DNA of 64,000 nucleotides, from assembly GCA_964633725.1 (NCBI GenBank), contig CAZWHY010000010.1, positions 19,008 to 83,007 on the forward strand. Reading direction: 5' to 3'. The notes under the pieces were generated by a model. The model searched no databases, was not told where the DNA came from, and worked only from the letters and a program-made list of their open reading frames with translations. Positions 16,263 to 24,348 of the stretch are shown here, piece by piece. This DNA is from Berkiella_A sp964633725 (GTDB taxonomy: Bacteria > Pseudomonadota > Gammaproteobacteria > Berkiellales > Berkiellaceae). The position numbers were made by a program, and so were the translations under genes. Each line of letters starts with the position of its first letter. Positions within the stretch are counted from its first letter, which is position 1.

Positions 16263-17520
16263 GAATGACAACCTTGAGCGCATCTCTAGCGTAAGGTAAG
16301 CGAGAGGTTAAAATATTATCTTGATTTTGTAAGTTCTCACTTTGAATTAGCATGAATTTTTCATTGTGGTCACTAAAATACTCTCCAGCCAGATTGACGT
16401 TAATGGCTTTTAAACGCTGGTCAACCTCTGTGCTTATTATTTTATAAACAATATAACCATCAGAGATATTATAAAGTGCAGTAAAAGGCACAGATATCAA
16501 ATTTGTTTTTTCTGGAAAGGTTACTTTTAGTTTGACGGTCTGACCAATACGCAAAGGTGGGTTTGGCTCTTGGATTGTAAATAAAGCCTCGATACCGGCT
16601 TGATCGGTATTAATTTCTCCTGCGAGCCTACTGAGTGTGATATCCAAATTTTCGCTTAAATCAGGCAGTGTGCCAATGATTGGGTTATCGCCTGTCAGGG
16701 CATCTTGTAGTGTTTTTATTTGGTCAGTTGGGAATTGCGCTCTAATTTCAAGATGTTCTGTATCATACAGACTGAGTAATTCTTGGTTATTTTGCACTCT
16801 GTCTCCAATGGAGACAGCTCGTTGACTAATGCGACCATTAAAAGGCGCTACAATTTCTGTGCGAGATAAGTTCAGTTTTGCAATATTCAACTTGGCTATT
16901 TCTCGTGCTTTATCTGCTTCTAGTTGTTTTAAAGCATGCTCAAAATTATCGATGGTTCTTTTTCGTTCATTGAGAGAAATGATTTCTCTGAATAAGCTTA
17001 TTTGAGCACTTTCGATATTGGCTTGCGAGGCAACGCTTTTTTTAGCGAGTTTTTGTTGGCGGTCAACGGCGCTTTTAGATAGGGTGATTAATTTTCTTTG
17101 TTGCTCATAAATGACTTTATCAAAGATATTTTTATTTTTGGCTTCTTCAATCAGAGCCTCTAATCTTAATACATTAGTGGCTTGTTGTGTCACATCCAGC
17201 TCGGCGTCCACGGGATTTATTTGGGCTAATTTTTCTCCTGCTTTAAAGCTCAGTCCTTCCTGGGCGACCAATGCTTGGATATAACCTGTGACACCGGCTC
17301 GTAAAGTCGTATTATAAAGTGATTCAACGGTGCCATAAACGATGGTATTGGGTGAATGGTTTTTTGTCTGAATCGTGAGAGCATCCACAGGCCATGAGCG
17401 TTCTGCTTGTGCTGAAGGTGCCGTTGAGTCTGCTGTTAAAAACAGCATAGAAGAGACAAAGATTGCAGTACCGGCAATCAAAATAGGCAATAACTTAAAA
17501 GGTAAGCGTTTGAACTTCAT
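16249..17520 (-). CDS. RND efflux periplasmic adaptor (membrane fusion protein)
   Basis: The 423-residue product begins with an N-terminal signal anchor (LPILIAGTAIFVSSMLFL), then a lipoyl half-domain (GVTGYIQALVAQEGLSFKAG), a long alpha-hairpin (about residues 110-220, Lys/Glu/Ala-rich), the second lipoyl half (IVAPFNGRISQRAVSIGDRV) and beta-barrel domains. It links the RND pump to an outer-membrane channel. It is first in a two-gene operon with the pump and overlaps it. It is divergent from the M48-like gene. Substrate class is not evident. Confidence 0.9.
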   Translation of the reverse strand: MKFKRLPFKLLPILIAGTAIFVSSMLFLTADSTAPSAQAERSWPVDALTIQTKNHSPNTIVYGTVESLYNTTLRAGVTGYIQALVAQEGLSFKAGEKLAQINPVDAELDVTQQATNVLRLEALIEEAKNKNIFDKVIYEQQRKLITLSKSAVDRQQKLAKKSVASQANIESAQISLFREIISLNERKRTIDNFEHALKQLEADKAREIAKLNIAKLNLSRTEIVAPFNGRISQRAVSIGDRVQNNQELLSLYDTEHLEIRAQFPTDQIKTLQDALTGDNPIIGTLPDLSENLDITLSRLAGEINTDQAGIEALFTIQEPNPPLRIGQTVKLKVTFPEKTNLISVPFTALYNISDGYIVYKIISTEVDQRLKAINVNLAGEYFSDHNEKFMLIQSENLQNQDNILTSRLPYARDALKVVIREQK

Positions 17521-17680
17521 GTTGCCTATCTTTGCTCCTGCAAAATGTAAATGTTTCCATACCTTAATTATTTATGCCACATGGTGGCACCTTCAAAAGT
17601 ACATCAGAGTGCACAATTCTTACAACTAACTTACTTTGAGAGGTAAGTTTCCCTTTTTTTTGATAAAAAACGGTTAATAT

Positions 17681-17707
17681 TTGACAGAGGTATACTGATC
17701 TTATAAC
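17681..17707 (+). promoter_or_regulatory. candidate sigma-70 promoter for the M48-like gene
   Basis: A consensus -35 TTGACA at 17681-17686 is followed, 15 bp later, by TATAAC at 17702-17707, about 36 bp before the start at 17743. The spacer is short, so strength is uncertain. Confidence 0.35.
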
Positions 17708-17742
17708 TTGTGTTAGTTCAAGTATTAACTAAGGTTTTGACT

Positions 17743-19155
17743 ATGTCTGCCCCTTCATTTTTCAGTTTTTCAAATTTGGCTAAAATTAGTACGGGTCGTA
17801 CCCCGGTGTTAAAAGGGTTATTGCCTCCTATTGGTACAACAATGGCCTTATTGGCTACTGCGCTTATCATCAGTGGGGGTTGGTGGCTCATGGCAGGTGC
17901 ATCTGCAAGTGCTGCTTTGTTTTTGCCTTTTTATGCCAAAACAGTTGCGATTGTTTGTGGTATGACACTGCTTAATTTTATATTTCAGCGCGATATTCAG
18001 CATGCGATGCATAGCTGTAGACCGATTGAAGATGAATTTGAGTATGATTCAGAAAACCCGACAAAACCTATTAAATTAGTGGCAGATCTGGTTGAACAGC
18101 TCAACCATTATTTTAGGCAGAAATATGGTGACAAACATGTTGATATGCCAGTGCCGAGACTCGCCACATTTAAACATGCGCACTTTGAAATGGAAACCGT
18201 GTTGGGCATGAGTCCATGGCATAGTGAAATCATGTTTTCGGATGGTGTGTTTAATTTTCATCATACACAAATGAACCAAAGAATGTTGGCGGCACAAATC
18301 GCCAAAGAGCTAGCAAAAATATATATGCGTCGTGGTTCTTCGCATATCATTGTGCGTATGGGCACAGACATGTTAAATACTTTGGAATCATTGCAAAGTG
18401 CCAATAGTTTTTTCAAGGTATTAGGCGTATTAACATGGCCTTTGCAATTTTTGTTTTTGGCGGAACGCTCGCTTAAACGTTCTTATGAATATGAAGCTAG
18501 CAAGGTTGTTGTAGAATTAGGGCGCGGTACAGATTTATATCGCTACTTAGACAAAGATCCTTGCCCGACTCTGACCAAAAAGCCTGATTTAGCAACCATT
18601 ACTCAAAATAGAGATAATATAAAGCGTCCATCTTATAATGGCCCACTTAAATTTTTATTGGCACCCATGCATAAATGGATAGTTGATAATCTTGAGTTAC
18701 CCAGTGATCATCATGGCCATAATATTATATTTGTTGCTGTATCGGGGTTGATTCGTGAAGGGATATTTCATGTGAATGAGCTATATAGCAGTTCCCCTCG
18801 TGGCACACGATTAAAAGAATTTATTTTGTCTGAGCTGCAAAAAAGAGATGGGGTAAAAGCCAATCTAGATGAGCATGATGCAGGCGATATAGTGGTAAAC
18901 GATATATTTAAAGCAGATGCTTCTAAGTGTTATAAGCCTATCGCTCTAGATGGCAACGGATTTTCGAAGCATGATGGGCACGGGCATCACCATCATGGCT
19001 GTTCTGATGAAAGCTCGAGAGAACAAGCATTAAGTCTTTCTGGAGATAATGTTGTGGCATTTCGACAAAAAGATTCAGCGGGTGAGTCGGAAAAGCAATC
19101 TGAGATTGATGAAGTGGGTAACAAATCAAAGCAGAGGCAAGGTAAAAATAGGTAG
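17743..19155 (+). CDS. membrane protein resembling an M48 (HtpX-like) peptidase but lacking the zinc motif
   Basis: The ATG at 17743 follows AAGG at good spacing (470 residues). Two hydrophobic helices (about residues 30-49 and 55-84) precede a domain that lines up with HtpX: PVPRLATFKHAHFEMETVLG, then HSEIMFSDGVFNFHHTQMNQ, then MLAAQIAKELAKIYMRR where HtpX has an HExxH motif, and SYEYEASKVVVELG where M48 has its third zinc ligand. Here HExxH reads KELAK (residues 188-192), so both histidines are lost. The tail has a GHGHHHHGC cluster and is highly charged. It is probably a catalytically dead M48 relative, perhaps a scaffold or regulator. The alignment is by eye. Confidence 0.5.
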   Translation: MSAPSFFSFSNLAKISTGRTPVLKGLLPPIGTTMALLATALIISGGWWLMAGASASAALFLPFYAKTVAIVCGMTLLNFIFQRDIQHAMHSCRPIEDEFEYDSENPTKPIKLVADLVEQLNHYFRQKYGDKHVDMPVPRLATFKHAHFEMETVLGMSPWHSEIMFSDGVFNFHHTQMNQRMLAAQIAKELAKIYMRRGSSHIIVRMGTDMLNTLESLQSANSFFKVLGVLTWPLQFLFLAERSLKRSYEYEASKVVVELGRGTDLYRYLDKDPCPTLTKKPDLATITQNRDNIKRPSYNGPLKFLLAPMHKWIVDNLELPSDHHGHNIIFVAVSGLIREGIFHVNELYSSSPRGTRLKEFILSELQKRDGVKANLDEHDAGDIVVNDIFKADASKCYKPIALDGNGFSKHDGHGHHHHGCSDESSREQALSLSGDNVVAFRQKDSAGESEKQSEIDEVGNKSKQRQGKNR

Positions 19156-19206
19156 TTGCTTTTCTTTTTGGGTTTGTTATAGTACGCTTTCTTACTTGTT
19201 TTGTGG

Positions 19207-20793
19207 ATGGTTTTTAGCATGTTTTTTGATGACTTCCCTCAAGAAATAGATTTTTATCAAAATTTGGATGTCTATACAGCTCCCAGTAGTGTTGTTGCGG
19301 CAGGTTCTGGTTATATTGGGACAAATCAACCTCTTACAGATAAAGATGCGAATTTTTCCGCTCAGAATCTGAGATTAGATGAGATTTTGCCGGTTGATGA
19401 GCTTAGTGGCATATTAGATTTTACAAATAGTGTTGTTCATCAAGCATCTCCTACTCTAGATGTTCCAGTAGATGTTCCAGGTTATGAGTTTGGGGCGTTT
19501 GGATTGGGGGCACAGGACAGAGAATTGGATCACTCTGATAATTATTCCTTGATGGAGATAAACAGAGATGAAGACAGTTTCATTGTAGGAAGTATTCATT
19601 TTCCAAGCAGTCAGCCAGTAGAATTTCAAATTAAAATTTTGGAACCACTTCTGAATAACATATACGACAGAATAGATCTTAATGATAATTTTGTGGTGAT
19701 TGGGGATATTAATTGTCTAACAGTGGTTGGACAAGATGCCAGTGATGCACAAAAATTAGAAGTTGAGTCAAATATTTCTAAAATAGTGGCTTATTTAGAG
19801 GCGGTTGGCGCTGAAAAAGGGATACAATTTCAGGTTGACTTTCCACTAAACTCTATAGCAAAAGAAAGGGTCGCGGATGATTTAACAATGAATCCGCAAG
19901 AGCTTATTAAATCTGGGGTGACGATTCGAGATACCATGATTTCTATTACAGGGAAATATATTGGTTTAGGCAATATAACAGAAGAGGCCGTATTGGTAAG
20001 CTATACGAGTTCTGCTCTTGGGCAAACGAATGATATCGTAGATTTTAAGCTTTTAGGCGAGCATCCTTTTGACCATGTTATTATCAGTGCAGAAGTCAAT
20101 GGACTAAAAATATATTACGTTAATGTGATAGAAAGTGCAGGTGATAAAGGGTTTAAAGAGAATCAATATAAAGAATTACCTGATGCACAGCTTTCTTTGC
20201 AGTGGACTAGAGATGTCTATGAGACATTAGCCATCATATTAAAACCAAATTTAAGTGCTGATGCTCTTAATGAATTGAGCAATATTGAGCTGAAAGATTT
20301 TTTAAACAGCAGCAAAATAGAATTTAATGGTGGGGTTAAATCAGATAAAGAAGAGATAGTTCAGTTAATAGCAGATGATTTCATATCTCAAGTTAAATTA
20401 TTGCCATCTACCAATGCGCTGATTGATTTATTAAAAGAGGATGTTAGTATCAACTGGGCAAAAATCACAAGTGAAATTGTGAGAAGTTGTGTTGGCAAGG
20501 ATGGTGCAATCTCATCTTTCACCACAAAATTGGCAGCAAGTAATTTTTCCCAAGAAGTTTTTGGTGGTTTTGTTTTGAGCGAGCAATACCATGTGTTACA
20601 CAACGAGCTGGGTGCTGCAGGCGTACGTGATTTAGTGGAGCAACATCAATTAGATATTTTGATCGATCTTCAGAAACAAGAAAATAGCTTGGTTCTTTTG
20701 TGTGAAAATAACAAAGAAGCATCAGAATTTACAGCAATAGCCAAAAGCTTGGTAATACCACTGGATATACAAGAACATAGAATTTTTCATTAA
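19207..20793 (+). CDS. unknown 528-aa protein with EEP-fold-like motifs; effector candidate
   Basis: No family is certain. ATG 19207 or 19219 could start it. In the middle, FIVGSIHFPSS is followed about 35 residues later by FVVIGDINC, and about 120 residues after that by PFDHVIIS. Order and spacing match the His, GDxN and DH motifs of the endonuclease/exonuclease/phosphatase superfamily (H131, GDIN 166-169, DH 289-290). The C-terminal 200 or so residues (helical, acidic) are unrelated to anything I know. No signal peptide or TM segment. It stands alone and converges on hslR with a 10-bp gap. A secreted phosphatase or nuclease is one reading; chance resemblance remains possible. Confidence 0.5.
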   Translation: MVFSMFFDDFPQEIDFYQNLDVYTAPSSVVAAGSGYIGTNQPLTDKDANFSAQNLRLDEILPVDELSGILDFTNSVVHQASPTLDVPVDVPGYEFGAFGLGAQDRELDHSDNYSLMEINRDEDSFIVGSIHFPSSQPVEFQIKILEPLLNNIYDRIDLNDNFVVIGDINCLTVVGQDASDAQKLEVESNISKIVAYLEAVGAEKGIQFQVDFPLNSIAKERVADDLTMNPQELIKSGVTIRDTMISITGKYIGLGNITEEAVLVSYTSSALGQTNDIVDFKLLGEHPFDHVIISAEVNGLKIYYVNVIESAGDKGFKENQYKELPDAQLSLQWTRDVYETLAIILKPNLSADALNELSNIELKDFLNSSKIEFNGGVKSDKEEIVQLIADDFISQVKLLPSTNALIDLLKEDVSINWAKITSEIVRSCVGKDGAISSFTTKLAASNFSQEVFGGFVLSEQYHVLHNELGAAGVRDLVEQHQLDILIDLQKQENSLVLLCENNKEASEFTAIAKSLVIPLDIQEHRIFH

Positions 20794-20803
20794 TCTTCTT
20801 TTA

Positions 20804-21205
20804 CTAACCCTCTTCCCCCCCGCGCTTCATATCTCTTAGAGCGCGGCGGTTATGTTTATCTGGCTTGTTTATTGGATTAGGCGCTGTTTTATACATTAGC
20901 CTCATGGCCTGTTGTTTTTCTAACGCAATTTTATATTTTTTCAAGCTTTCATCTGTTTCTTCATACCAAGATTGTGCAATTGAGGCAGCTTGTCTTTTTT
21001 CACCTAATGCGATGACTTGAATTGTCTTTTCATACAGAGGGGTTTCAATTGTTAGCGTGGCGCCAATGGCAATTGGGCGTGCGGCTTTAGGTTTTTGAGC
21101 GTTCATTTTTATTTTGCCGTGTTGAATCGCTTTGGTGGCTAGCGCTCGGGTTTTATAAAAGCGTGCGGCCCAGAGCCACTTGTCAAGTCGTACAGTATCA
21201 ACCAT
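20804..21205 (-). CDS. hslR: ribosome-associated heat shock protein Hsp15
   Basis: S4-domain RNA-binding protein that rescues 50S subunits carrying stalled nascent chains. The 133-residue product opens with VRLDKWLWAARFYKTRALA, the S4 signature, with GKIKMNAQKPKAARPIAIG and the C-terminal basic RRALRDMKRG tail, all typical. It is divergent from nudE, with about 93 bp between. A C7 run lies near the 3' end of the gene. Confidence 0.93.
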   Translation of the reverse strand: MVDTVRLDKWLWAARFYKTRALATKAIQHGKIKMNAQKPKAARPIAIGATLTIETPLYEKTIQVIALGEKRQAASIAQSWYEETDESLKKYKIALEKQQAMRLMYKTAPNPINKPDKHNRRALRDMKRGGEEG

Positions 21206-21298
21206 AAATAAAATCTGTATAGCATAGCGAGAATGTAATTCACGATGTATGATTGTACCAGTTCCGAATAATAGTCGATATTTAAAGTGTAGTTTTTT

Positions 21299-21895
21299 AT
21301 GGGTGATGAGTTAGATACCAGAGATCCAATTTTTAAAAATAAGCAAAAGCCGAAGATTTTAAATATTAAGTCAATTGCAAAAACGAAGATTTTCAAAATC
21401 GAGGAAGTTACCTTACACTTTAGCAATGGTGAGCAACGTATATTTGAGAGATTAAGGGGCTGGAAGCCAGGCGTGGTTTTGGTTGTTCCCATGCGAGATC
21501 CAGAAACTTTGTTGCTTATCCAAGAATATGGGGCTGGCGTCAATGAGTACGTTTTATCTTTTCCCAAAGGACGTATTGAGGAAGGAGAAGATATTTTAGA
21601 AGCTGGCAATCGTGAGATGCAAGAAGAGATTGGATTTAAATCCAACAAGCTGACATATCTGCAATGTATGAGTACTGCTCCCAATTATAATGATACACAA
21701 ATACATATATTATTAGCGGAAGACTTGAGCGTTTCGCAGTTGGAAGGAGACGAGCCTGAGGTGATGACTATTGTACCGTGGTCTATACATGAGATAGATA
21801 GCTTGTTAGCGCGACCAGACTTTCATGAAAGCAAAAGCTTCGCAGCATTATTTTTAGTAAAATACTATTTGGATAAGAGAGCAGATGGCTGCTGA
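21299..21895 (+). CDS. nudE: ADP compounds hydrolase NudE (Nudix)
   Basis: Hydrolyses ADP-ribose, AppnA and NADH. The Nudix box reads GRIEEGEDILEAGNREMQEEIG, matching G-x5-E-x7-REUxEExGU exactly. The 198-residue length and upstream beta-strands (GVVLVVPMRDPETLLLIQEYGAG) fit NudE. It overlaps cysQ by 11 bp; nudE-cysQ is a common gammaproteobacterial pair that degrades phosphoadenosine and ADP-type nucleotides. Confidence 0.9.
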   Translation: MGDELDTRDPIFKNKQKPKILNIKSIAKTKIFKIEEVTLHFSNGEQRIFERLRGWKPGVVLVVPMRDPETLLLIQEYGAGVNEYVLSFPKGRIEEGEDILEAGNREMQEEIGFKSNKLTYLQCMSTAPNYNDTQIHILLAEDLSVSQLEGDEPEVMTIVPWSIHEIDSLLARPDFHESKSFAALFLVKYYLDKRADGC

Positions 21896-22715
21896 TTTAA
21901 AAACAATTGCTGAGCATGTATACCGTACAGCTGTTGCGGCTGGGGAAGCAATATTGCCCTATTACCATCGTGAGCAAGATATTGAGCTTGAGTTCAAAGC
22001 GGATAATTCACCTTTAACCGCTGCCGATAAGGCCGCTCACGATGTCATTGAGCGGGCACTTAAAAACTATGTGGTTTTTGATGGTTCTGTTCCTATTTTA
22101 TCGGAAGAAGGAGAAGGACTTTCTGAAGCTGAAAAGTTTAGCTGGGCAAGCTATTGGTGTGTCGATCCACTAGATGGCACACAAGAATTTATTCGCAAAA
22201 GTGATGAGTTTGCGGTTTGTATTGCGTTGATTGAAAATCATGTTCCTATCATTGGTGTGATTTATTCACCGGTAACAAAAGAAGGCTATGTGGCTTGGCG
22301 AGGCGGTGGGGCTTACCAAGAGGTTGATGGTGAGATGGTACCTATTAAAGCGCAACAGCCCGCTAATCAACCACTACGCATTGTCGCTAGCCGTAGGCAT
22401 GGTGTGCATAGTGTTCAAGACATATTAGATCACTTGAAAGATTATCAAATGGTTAGTCGTGGTAGCGCATTAAAATTCTGTGAAATTGCTTGTGGTCGTG
22501 TAGATTTATTTTTACGCGCGACTGAGACTAGTGAATGGGATAATGCAGCAGGGCAATGTATTGCTATAGAAGCCGGAGCTCGTTTATTTCATTTTGATTT
22601 CACACCGGTTCGTTACAATGAAAAATTAAGCATGTTAACCCAACCGCTTATTGTGATTGGCGATCCTGCGCTAGATTGGCAATCTTTGTTATCTAAATGT
22701 ATTAAAATAAAGTAA
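21885..22715 (+). CDS. cysQ: 3'(2'),5'-bisphosphate nucleotidase CysQ
   Basis: Magnesium-dependent phosphatase that recycles PAP from sulfate assimilation. In the 276-residue product, LTAADKAAHDVI, ILSEEGEG, the metal-binding DPLDGTQEFI and the C-terminal TSEWDNAAGQCIAIEAG are all present. It overlaps nudE and is co-transcribed with it. A short 12-bp tandem repeat follows the stop. Confidence 0.94.
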   Translation: MAADLKTIAEHVYRTAVAAGEAILPYYHREQDIELEFKADNSPLTAADKAAHDVIERALKNYVVFDGSVPILSEEGEGLSEAEKFSWASYWCVDPLDGTQEFIRKSDEFAVCIALIENHVPIIGVIYSPVTKEGYVAWRGGGAYQEVDGEMVPIKAQQPANQPLRIVASRRHGVHSVQDILDHLKDYQMVSRGSALKFCEIACGRVDLFLRATETSEWDNAAGQCIAIEAGARLFHFDFTPVRYNEKLSMLTQPLIVIGDPALDWQSLLSKCIKIK

Positions 22716-23175
22716 TTTTTACTCAGAAATCTCCTCAGAAATCTCCTCAGAAATCTTCAGAATCTCGCAGGGATACCCAAGCTTGTGTCCTATTACGCTG
22801 ACCAATTTATCCCTTGTCTTTGTCAGATTCTTACCTGAAGCGAGCTAAATAAAAGAGAGCAATTAGCCATCTGGCTTGTGGATAACTTTGTGGATTAAAG
22901 TTTAGCAAGTTTTATTAGTTGTGGGTGTTATTTGGTTAATGAAATAGTCAGATCTTGTAATTATAATAAAAACGCTAGTAAAATCAAGTGTGTTTACGAG
23001 GGCAAGGTGAGTAAATTATATTGTTTAGAAATTGAATTATATATGCTCATTAACTGAAACGCCTGTGTACAACTTATTGATAGGCTAATGTTGTGATGTC
23101 AACTGGATTTGAAGTTTTGTAAGATTTTTTTTGAAATCGTTTTAGATCTACGTAGGATTTAGGTAAAAAATGGCA
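22716..23175. other. 460-bp non-coding gap after cysQ, with a 12-bp tandem repeat
   Basis: Three tandem units of TCAGAAATCTCC (the third is TCAGAAATCTTC) occupy 22723-22758, just after cysQ. The rest is AT-rich with no ORF, RNA or clear terminator that I can recognise. The gap marks the change from backbone to the accessory stretch. Confidence 0.6.
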
Positions 23176-23904
23176 TTATTTTTTTGGGGGTTGTGCTGCC
23201 AGGAGTATAGCGCTAATAGCGGATTGTTTTGCTTCGTTTGCTAGTATGAGTGCGGTTTTTCTTTCTAGATTTCTCGCATTGAGAGGAAGTTTTTTATTTA
23301 GAAGAATTTTTGTCTCTTCAGCGAGGCCAAAGTGAGCCGCCCAATGTAGTAAGGTGTTTTTCTGACTGTCATACTCTACTGTTTGGCAGTATTTTGTTGC
23401 CAAACTAATAAGGGATTTTTGCATCTTAGAACTCATGATATTCAGAGGTTCCCAAAAGCAGCCTGTAGCACCAGCTTTTAGTAGTTCTTCATAGAGTGCA
23501 ATAGGGTGCTTGGATTTTTTGGAGTTAATTTCGGCTAAGGGCGTTTTTGAATAAACATTGATAACATTGGGATCCGCTTTATGAGAGAGTAGTAATTTGA
23601 CGGACGCCATATCGCCATTTTCAGCCGCGTAGTGCAGTGGTGTATCACCATTGTCGTCTTGTGCATTTGGGTTGGCGCCATTTTTTAATAGATATTCCAC
23701 GACGCTAAATTCTGCTTCGAATTCTAATGCACAATGTAAAGGGGTTCGTTTATAGTCATCTTCTGCTTGTATCTTATCTTTTAAGTTGGATAGGTTTTTA
23801 ACTTTCATTTCAGCCATAAACATTGCAGTATTTTCTTTACGAGCGTCTGTATTTTTATCTAGCTCTGAAGATGTTTGTTGTTGCTTTTTTTTCCGGCCGA
23901 ACAT
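23176..23904 (-). CDS. ankyrin-repeat protein
   Basis: The 242-residue product has a basic start (MFGRKKKQQQ), then ankyrin repeats: YKRTPLHCALEFEAEFSVVEYLLKNG, DNGDTPLHYAAENGDMASVKLLLSH, YSKTPLAEI and, after a gap of about 50 residues, KNTLLHWAAHFGLAEETKILLNK, ERKTALILAN. Ankyrin repeats bind proteins; in host-associated bacteria such proteins are often translocated effectors. No enzymatic domain or signal is visible. It is last on the minus strand of the accessory region, next to a decayed gene. Confidence 0.85.
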   Translation of the reverse strand: MFGRKKKQQQTSSELDKNTDARKENTAMFMAEMKVKNLSNLKDKIQAEDDYKRTPLHCALEFEAEFSVVEYLLKNGANPNAQDDNGDTPLHYAAENGDMASVKLLLSHKADPNVINVYSKTPLAEINSKKSKHPIALYEELLKAGATGCFWEPLNIMSSKMQKSLISLATKYCQTVEYDSQKNTLLHWAAHFGLAEETKILLNKKLPLNARNLERKTALILANEAKQSAISAILLAAQPPKK

Positions 23905-23916
23905 AATATTCCTAAC

Positions 23917-24140
23917 TTAGCTGTGGAGCCAATTTTTAAAAAAGAGTTCATAAAATTGCAACCCAATTTCAATCATGATTAAAATAATTATATACCATTC
24001 TAAGCGGCTACTGTGGCGATGTTCCAGAACACCTAAAGAAGTTTCTGCTGTTTTTGAGATCAGCTCCATTTTTTGATGTGGTATTTCTTCTCGTTCTCTT
24101 AATTCTAGATCATTGATGGCGGTAACGTTGGGATGAGGTT
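23917..24140 (-). pseudogene. C-terminal remnant of a DUF155/RMD1 family membrane protein
   Basis: The minus strand reads NVTAINDLELREREEIPHQ, then HRHSSRLEWYIIILIMIEI, and ends at TAA 23917-23919. The HSxRLEWxIIxLI-xIE block before a terminal transmembrane helix is typical of the DUF155/RMD1 (YagE) family C-terminus. A stop (TAA) lies in frame just upstream and no N-terminal domain follows, so about 70 residues survive of a protein normally near 260 or more. The rest of the 444-bp gap holds a hip-type repeat (next entries). Confidence 0.65.
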
Positions 24141-24172
24141 AAGTTGTTTAGTCGACATACCATGCCTGCCAA

Positions 24173-24230
24173 TTCCATTGTATATTTTCAGCAATCATTG
24201 TAGCTTAATTATTATATGGAAGATAAGGGG
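24173..24230. repeat. copy A of the hip upstream repeat
   Basis: The stretch TTCCATTGTATATTTTCAGC and following bases through AGATAAGGGG match 27525-27585 upstream of hipB, with small gaps and substitutions, in the same orientation. Both copies are followed by a 20-bp inverted repeat of the hip operator type. This looks like a leftover of a second hip promoter. Confidence 0.75.
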
Positions 24231-24237
24231 GGGCAAT

Positions 24238-24257
24238 AATTCTATTTTAATAGGATT
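24238..24257. promoter_or_regulatory. fourth hip-type operator, away from hipBA
   Basis: AATTCTA, six bases, TAGGATT matches the AATCCTA-N6-TAGGATT pattern seen three times before hipB, with one arm change. It lies 92 bp beyond the stop of the His/Cys gene pair. It may be a relic or a place where HipB still binds. Confidence 0.6.
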
Positions 24258-24348
24258 ATTAAGTTTGGCCGAGAGGCATGTTCAATTGGCTTACGTTTAA
24301 AATTGAAGTTGCCTCAAGTTCTCGGTGCAAGGAAATGATGTGAAATAT

